Assembly (NCBI RefSeq): GCF_963678635.1
Contig: NC_087067.1
Location: 15,819,639 to 15,883,638, forward strand
Source of the DNA: Symsagittifera roscoffensis
Taxonomy: Eukaryota; Xenacoelomorpha; Acoela; Convolutidae
DNA: 64,000 bases
Direction of reading: 5' to 3'
The notes under the pieces were generated by a model. That model saw only the letters and a list, made by a program, of their open reading frames with translations. It did no database searches and was not told the origin of the DNA. The position numbers and the translations under genes were made by a program. Every line of letters starts with the position of its first letter. Positions within the stretch are counted from its first letter, which is position 1. Of the stretch, positions 58,640-64,000 are shown piece after piece.

Positions 58640-59075
58640 ATGTTCAAGAGTAATGAACGTAGTGAAGACTTTTATATAGGTCTTGCTGATTTTTTTTAAG
58701 TCTTAAAAAGCTCTTATAACATAGTTCAATTGAATTCAATTGAATTTCATCTGCTGAAAGTGACGTACAAAGCGCTCTCCAAATACGAACGTGGAAAAAA
58801 AGCAAACGATTTCTAGTTTCGAAAGTTGAATTTAATTTTAAGATTTCCAGCGGAATAAAAACTTAACCTGTTGATCCAGTTTTTTTAAATTGGGTTATTG
58901 TTATCAAAAAAGTGCCAATCGTAAATCGTTTTAGAAGTTCGAAGAGCTTAAAGGGCATCTATATTTTTCTTTGAAAATCGAAAGTTGAAACTTTTTCAGC
59001 GAAGTCATTGTGTTTCTTTTATGTTTACTTGCGTTCATTACTCTTTTTCAATCTTCGGTTGGCTATGTTTTGAAT
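58640..59075 (+). repeat. Dispersed repeat R1, copy h (near full length)
   Basis: This is the best-preserved partner of 56815-57300, in the same orientation. It includes AGTAATGAACGTAGTGAAGAC, CTCCAAATACGAACGTGG, TTTCCAGCGGAATAAAAAC and TCTTCGGTTGGCTATGTTTTG. Confidence 0.75.
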
Positions 59076-59194
59076 GGAAAATAAGTTACGCTATTAAACT
59101 GAAATTCCAAAAATCCAAAAATCCAAATGAGTAATACTTTTAATTCCAAGTTCAACAAAAAAACGCTAACTCTTCAAAGAAATATCACTAATTT

Positions 59195-59300
59195 CCAAAT
59201 TAAAGTTTTCAAATTTTTTGTGGTCTTTTGTTGGTATTGATTAGTTCATTCTTTATAAGTTTTTAAATGTTTTGTTGGCTATAATTTTTGGCAAAATTCG
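59195..59300 (+). repeat. Dispersed repeat R1, 3' fragment i
   Basis: Only the end of the unit is present: TTAGTTCATTCTTTATAAG, then TTTTGTTGGCTATAATTTTT. It directly follows copy h with a short spacer. Confidence 0.4.
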
Positions 59301-59304
59301 TTTG

Positions 59305-60790
59305 CTTGTGTGTTTTTTGATAAGAAAACATATTCAGGAAGTCTTTGAAGTTTCATTTTCTTTTAAAAAGCTTAATCCATGTGACACCAATAAGAATAAC
59401 TTAATTTAAAAAATTCGCAGACAAGAACTCAAAAGAAAATTGTTCTCCATTCTCGGAAAACTGGGCGTAATATTAATTCGCGGAAATGGAATTGAAATAT
59501 TTCAATGCTCAACGGTTTATTTTCATTAATTGCAACTTACTTTTTTCCAAATCTAAATGTCAGGCTTTTTTTTTTAAATTAGGAGCTATTTTCTTTTGAA
59601 TTCTTATGTAAATAGTGGCTGATTTTGTTTTGTCTGTTGATTTTGATTTTGTTTTGAAATTGGTTTAGATATTAAGAAAAAGATTAAGAAAGCTTCATCA
59701 AATCTAAAGAACTTTTATATGTTGTAACTTGTCTCTAGAAAGTCTTAAGTTGTAAAGAAAACTAACAACACTTACTGTTTTTTTTTGGTTTCCTTGACTT
59801 CTTGAACAGTCTTCAATTTTTGTACGTGCTAGGTTTAAAATTTCAGAACAATTCTTATCAGTGAATATCTTTTTACATATGAGGGTGTGAAATTTTAAAA
59901 CAACTGAAATAAAAAAACTCAAGAACACCCGCAAAGTTCAACGTTCTAGTCCGTGTTTTTTTTTCAAATTGGAAAAAATTTTCATTGGTTTTTGTTTTGA
60001 CTCTTTTAGTGTTTGACATGGCGAAACAAACTCTTTTTTTTAAAGACAGCAAAACGTTGAGAAATTTGAGATTGGAAATCTATGTTTAAAAACAAACAGT
60101 GTCGAACTGATTTTTGATTGAGGCTGACTATTTTTATCCTCAGCGACAAGATTTCGGTGTTTTTTTTTCGGAATCTGAATTGAAGCTGATTATGATTTGA
60201 GAGATATTTCATAACAAATTTAGACTGATAGCTTCTCTGATTCAAAGATACCACAATTAACCTTATATTTACATAGCTTCTTCAAATATTTTTGAATATC
60301 TCAGAGAAACACCGAAATCTAATTAAGAAAAAAAGATAATTATCAAGAAGTGAATTAGAAAGATAAGATAATGCCTTTTCTTGTTCTATCTTTTTAAGGC
60401 GAAGAACTCGATTCCATTAATTTCTGCTTCTTGCTGCTGAAAAGTGAAGTCAACTTTCAACTGACAAAGCTGTTTTTGGTCGAACGATTTTCTTCAACTT
60501 TTTAATCAATCAATGTTTATGCGACTTTATGTTAATTGTACATTATGAATTCAGCTGAATGCGCTAAAGCAGAATTAAAGAGCGGTTTTTTATTCAATCA
60601 AGTTAACCAAAAATTAGTTCTTAAAACAAAACCATTCTCAAGCATTCGGCTTACTTAGTTTTACGTTGAAGTTGTCTTTTGTTATTATTTCTTTTGACCA
60701 CTTATAATTAAAGCGAGTACTTTTTGAGCTATTATTAAAGCGAGCCTTTGGTGTACTTTTCGTGTAATCAAAACCTACGAGATTTGTGCA
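59305..60790. other. AT-rich non-coding DNA
   Basis: No gene, RNA or bounded repeat was seen. Confidence 0.5.
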
Positions 60791-60797
60791 AAAAAAA

Positions 60798-60866
60798 TGT
60801 TTCGGCGAAGACGCAAGGTAAGAGACCATTTCGGCGAAGACGCAATGTTTCGGCGAAGACGCTCGT
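60798..60866 (+). repeat. Short tandem repeat with TTTCGGCGAAGACGC
   Basis: Three copies of the 15-mer TTTCGGCGAAGACGC occur at 60800, 60829 and 60848 with unequal spacers (14 and 4 bases). TTCGGCGAA is itself near-palindromic. Directly downstream is an inverted pair, GGGGTGATTTACC and CACCCC. The block is strikingly CG-rich for this region. Confidence 0.8.
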
Positions 60867-61129
60867 TGCTTCGGGGTGATTTACCCACCCCAAAAAAAAC
60901 CAAAAAAATTGCTTACAAATTATAACCATGCAGCGGTTCTCCGTGAAAAGCTGAACAGCTGGTAGGTTGGTCCTTTTCCTTGTGGATAAATTGTCATAAA
61001 TGTTTATCCCTACTGCAAAAGGTACAAGGGATTAGCTACAAATAACAAAGTTCGTATAAGTTCAACTGTTGCAATAGATTTTATCATATAAAATCGATCT
61101 TCTCGAAATGAGGTTCCATGGATAAGAAC

Positions 61130-61322
61130 TGATTATATTGGATTTTCAAGGTTTTCCAAAAAAATCGATTATTATAAATTAATAATTGATCAAAAACCAA
61201 AAAAAAACTAAAAACCAATTTAAGCCAAAATGACCTATTTAATTTATTACAAGGAATTATAATGGATTGCAATGAATTATGATGGATTTTAATGGTTTAA
61301 AATGTATTTCAATGTTGTAAGC
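61130..61322. repeat. ATTATAATGGATT-rich tract
   Basis: Motifs such as GGAATTATAATGGATTGCAA and TGAATTATGATGGATTT recur, leading directly into the satellite array. The same combination is found at 7140-7330. Confidence 0.6.
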
Positions 61323-61915
61323 AAAAGCCTAGATTTTTTTAAAAATTTTCTCGTTTGGTTTCAAAATTTCAACGTTGCTATAATTAAATTGAGATTTACA
61401 TTTGGCTCGCAAAAGTAGTTGCTGTTTTTTTTGTAATTTAAACCAACCTTCTTCCCTCCCCCATATCGCTTTTGAGCAAAACTTGGGTTTTCCAAAAATT
61501 TTCCGTATAGTTTCAAAATTTGAACATTGATAGCATTCAAATGAGATTTAAATTTGACCTGTACAAGTAGTTTTTGTTTATTTTTCACGCTTAGCTAACC
61601 TTATCCCCTCCCCTACATCAGTTTTAAGCAAGAGCCTGGGTTTTCCAAGTTTTTTTTTTCAAAAATCAAAGATAGTTATCATTAAATTGAAATTTAATTT
61701 TGTCTTGTAAAAAAAGTTGTTGTTTGTTTTTCACGTTCAACGAATCCTCTCCCTTCCCTTCATCAGTTTTAAGCAACCTCCTGGATTTTCCTAATTTTTT
61801 CCATATAGTTTCAAGAATTCAAAGTTACTATCAACATTTGGATATTCAAATTCGGCTTGTAAATTGTAGTTTTCACGCTGAACCAACCCTCTACCATCCC
61901 CCACATCGCCAATTA
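61323..61915 (+). repeat. Four-unit tandem array, unit about 150 bp
   Basis: Units start near 61323, 61477, 61630 and 61774 (spacings 154, 153 and 144). Each has CTNGGTTTTCCAA / CTAGATTTTTT, a TTTCAAAATTTNAACNTTG block, AAATTGAGATTTANATTTG, a poly-T stretch, a C-rich CCTCCCCCATATCGC / CCCCTCCCCTACATCAG block and TTTTNAGCAA. The last unit lacks most of the poly-T stretch and merges into further C-rich sequence near 61950-62000. Confidence 0.8.
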
Positions 61916-61919
61916 CCCG

Positions 61920-62390
61920 ACGTAACCCAAAAAGGTTAAATATTACACCAATCCTCCCCATCCGCACATCGCTACCTACTACGCTTACACCTCAGCTTAC
62001 CCTTATACGGAATTTTTTTTCTGTGGCCTGTTTTTTCGACGTCGAGAAAACTTTGAAACTCCTGACGGCGGGTTAACTTTGTGACGACTATCGTTTTGTG
62101 AAAAAAAAAACATAAAAATGAGTGGAATTGGAAATCGAGTAGGCCGTAACTTTAGCAACAATTTCGTACAGAATTTAATTTATTATAAACCGTTACAGTT
62201 GATTTTAATATATTGCAAGCTACTTAAAGTTTTAGAAAACAATAGAATGTGCTAGATTATAATTAAATGCGTGGTCCAAAAGTGTAAGCAAAACTGAAAA
62301 TTGTGGAAATATTTTCACCACCAAATTCGACTATAAACGATCATTATCTCAGTGTAGCTTCTTTCTATGGGGTAATAATAATTAACTAAA
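61920..62390. other. AT-rich non-coding DNA
   Basis: Apart from CCATCCGCACATCGC and CCTCAGCTTACCC near 61955-62005, which look like satellite debris, I see nothing definable. Confidence 0.4.
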
Positions 62391-62394
62391 CCCT

Positions 62395-62542
62395 GGTAGT
62401 CGTTTTGCCATTTTAGAAGAGCTCGGAAACTCAATATAGCCAACTGTCGCTCTTAAAACAATTGGAAAAATTATAACTTCTTTAGTATTTTTTTTAAAAA
62501 AGTCTGTCCTTTCCCTCCAAATAAATGACTAAATCAGCCCTG
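62395..62542 (-). mobile_element. hAT-type miniature element, relic fragment
   Basis: AAGAGCTCGGAAACTCAATAT, then AGCCAACTG, corresponds to GAGCTCGAAAAATCAATTTGG in copies 2 and 4. The segment ends CTAAATCAGCCCTG, a decayed terminus. The outer half is missing and no duplication was seen. Confidence 0.5.
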
Positions 62543-62549
62543 AAGCAAC

Positions 62550-63285
62550 TATTTCATCTTCTAGTTAAAATTCCAGTTTAATAAATGACAAATTGAAGCT
62601 TATAGACATGTGGAAAATTGCCATAAAGTGTAAAAATTGCCAAAAGTATAAGATGGAAAATTGCATAAATCAATTTAATTGTAAAAAAACTTCATATATA
62701 GGTTTACAATAGTGTGCGAGCTTCACAAAGACTTACAAGCCAAATTTTTTGGTTTGCTTTTAAAGAGGCCCTCGGTTTACTGTTGCGCGTACTTTTTTTG
62801 GGCTAGTTTTATCTTATTCTTATGATTTTGTAAAAAAAACTTATCAGTCACAAATTAATTTAGATGTTGAACGAGCCCAAATACATTTGCATTAGGCTTT
62901 CGGACTTATTAGTGAAAACGAAGTGTAGAATTGTTTATTCAATTTTACCTCCCAAAAGGATATAATTGAATCAATTTTCTGAAGAAAAAGTCCCATTTTC
63001 TCATTCTTTTAAATCTTAAGAAAATCATACAGGTTGCTTTATAAATTTTAAAATTAAATTGCCTAATTTACATGCAATTTGTCCCGGTGAGTTTCCTGCT
63101 ACTGAAGTAGTTTTTTTTAAATCAAGTCGAACATATAAATTTTTGTGTCTCTACTTGAAACAAGCTTAGAGCATTAAAAAGCTTGACTCAGTTTAAAACT
63201 TGAGACACCATTACCATCCTGTAGAGAAAACCCGGGTTGAATTCTCACCGCTACTCATCAATTTATCTGTAATCCTACCCGAATT
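62550..63285. other. AT-rich non-coding DNA
   Basis: GGAAAATTGCCATAAAG-like phrases repeat three times near 62610-62665. No gene or RNA was recognised. Confidence 0.4.
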
Positions 63286-63289
63286 CAAG

Positions 63290-63905
63290 TTAAGGCGTGA
63301 AAAATCGATTATAACAGAATTGTGTTGATTTTTGACAATTCTTTCAAGATCCTTTCATATTATTTGAAAGGTTCTCGCGGTAAATAAAAAATAAACCTTC
63401 CTAAAACCATGAAACTAAAGCAAAATGTTAATATTTTGATGGTTGAAAAACTTAAAATTTGCATAATGAAACAGCTGTAATAGAAAAGAAATGAAAAAAA
63501 TAAAACGTTTTAAGTTTGATTGGATTTGAAAATTTTTGAAACATTTTTCTCATTTTTACAAAAGCATAATATATAGGCATTTCAGATACAAGGCTGAAAA
63601 CAAATTAGGCCAACGAAAGGGGCTATAATCAATTATGATCAATAAAAGAGAATAATTTGCGCAAAACATATGAATTAGAGATTGGGATGAAAATAATCGA
63701 TTATAATTGTATCAAAAAACGGATGAAATAAAAATCGATTATTATCGATTAAAATTTTTCTATTATTTATTAGAATTTGATCTTAAAAAGAGAGTTTATA
63801 ATCGATTATTAATTGATCAAAATCAATTTTTTTCTCAATTTTATTAAGACTGGTACTAAAATCGTAGTTTAATCGATCATTAACGCTTGAAATTGGATGC
63901 GGACA
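63290..63905 (+). repeat. Dispersed repeat R2, copy 2
   Basis: It aligns with 39690-40275 in the same orientation, including CATGAAACTAAAGCAAAATG, ATAATGAAACAGCTGTAAT, an AATCGATTATAATTG-rich middle, AAGACTGGTACTAAAATCG and CATTAACGCTTGAAATTGGA. The match ends within a few bases at both right borders, which defines one end of the repeat. Confidence 0.75.
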
Positions 63906-64000
63906 TTGACTGCTAATTTCCAGCACCCCACAATACCCCCTAAAATATCTATTTTTATAAGGCTAGATGACGCAGAGGTAACAGAATTGCCCACTCAACC

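Overview
This window looks like a draft scaffold piece from an animal nuclear genome. It is very AT-rich and almost all non-coding. Short GC-richer exons with GT-AG splice sites are separated by introns of 1 to 16 kb. Non-autonomous DNA transposons and diverged repeats are scattered throughout. A 200-base run of N at 23136-23335 is an assembly gap. Nothing fixes the phylum; an invertebrate with a repeat-expanded genome is the best guess. There are no bacterial-type operons and I recognised no rRNA or tRNA genes.

The one gene I can reconstruct is on the + strand: exons at 21090-21195, 22330-22488, 26077-26579, 43044-43177 and 45882-46092. All four junctions keep the reading frame and together give 371 residues, open at the 3' end. 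The encoded protein has an N-terminal multi-pass membrane block, then a Ser/Arg-rich stretch with several RRxS sites including RRVSLPS, then a short acidic leucine-rich helix (SEADGLLADLLVD). This order, and recognisable local similarity to vertebrate PDE3A as I remember it, point to the N-terminal half of a PDE3-type (cGMP-inhibited) cyclic nucleotide phosphodiesterase. No catalytic-domain exon was recognised; it should lie downstream, probably outside the window. A short possible sixth exon is at 53221-53294. A 50-codon upstream ORF precedes the start codon.

Layout. 1-12.4 kb: AT-rich intergenic DNA with two hAT-type miniature elements, a direct 62-bp duplication and one unit of an ATTATAAT-rich repeat. 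12.46-16.7 kb: a block of less AT-rich DNA with no convincing gene. 16.7-20.9 kb: AT-rich DNA with a foldback element. 21.1-46.1 kb: the PDE3-like gene, whose introns hold most of the mobile elements: a TA-flanked miniature element and an ACCTTAAG-rich segment in intron 1; the gap, a degenerate ATAGATAC tract and a hAT-type copy in intron 2; hAT-type copies, a nested 9-bp-TSD element, a TACA microsatellite and a second foldback element in intron 3. 46.1-64 kb: presumed intron 5 or beyond, with a 290-bp inverted repeat, a 389-bp tandem duplication, a 150-bp tandem array and several members of a dispersed repeat that lie in one orientation only.

No previously undescribed molecular system is evident. 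The notable content is the gene reconstruction and the structured repeats.
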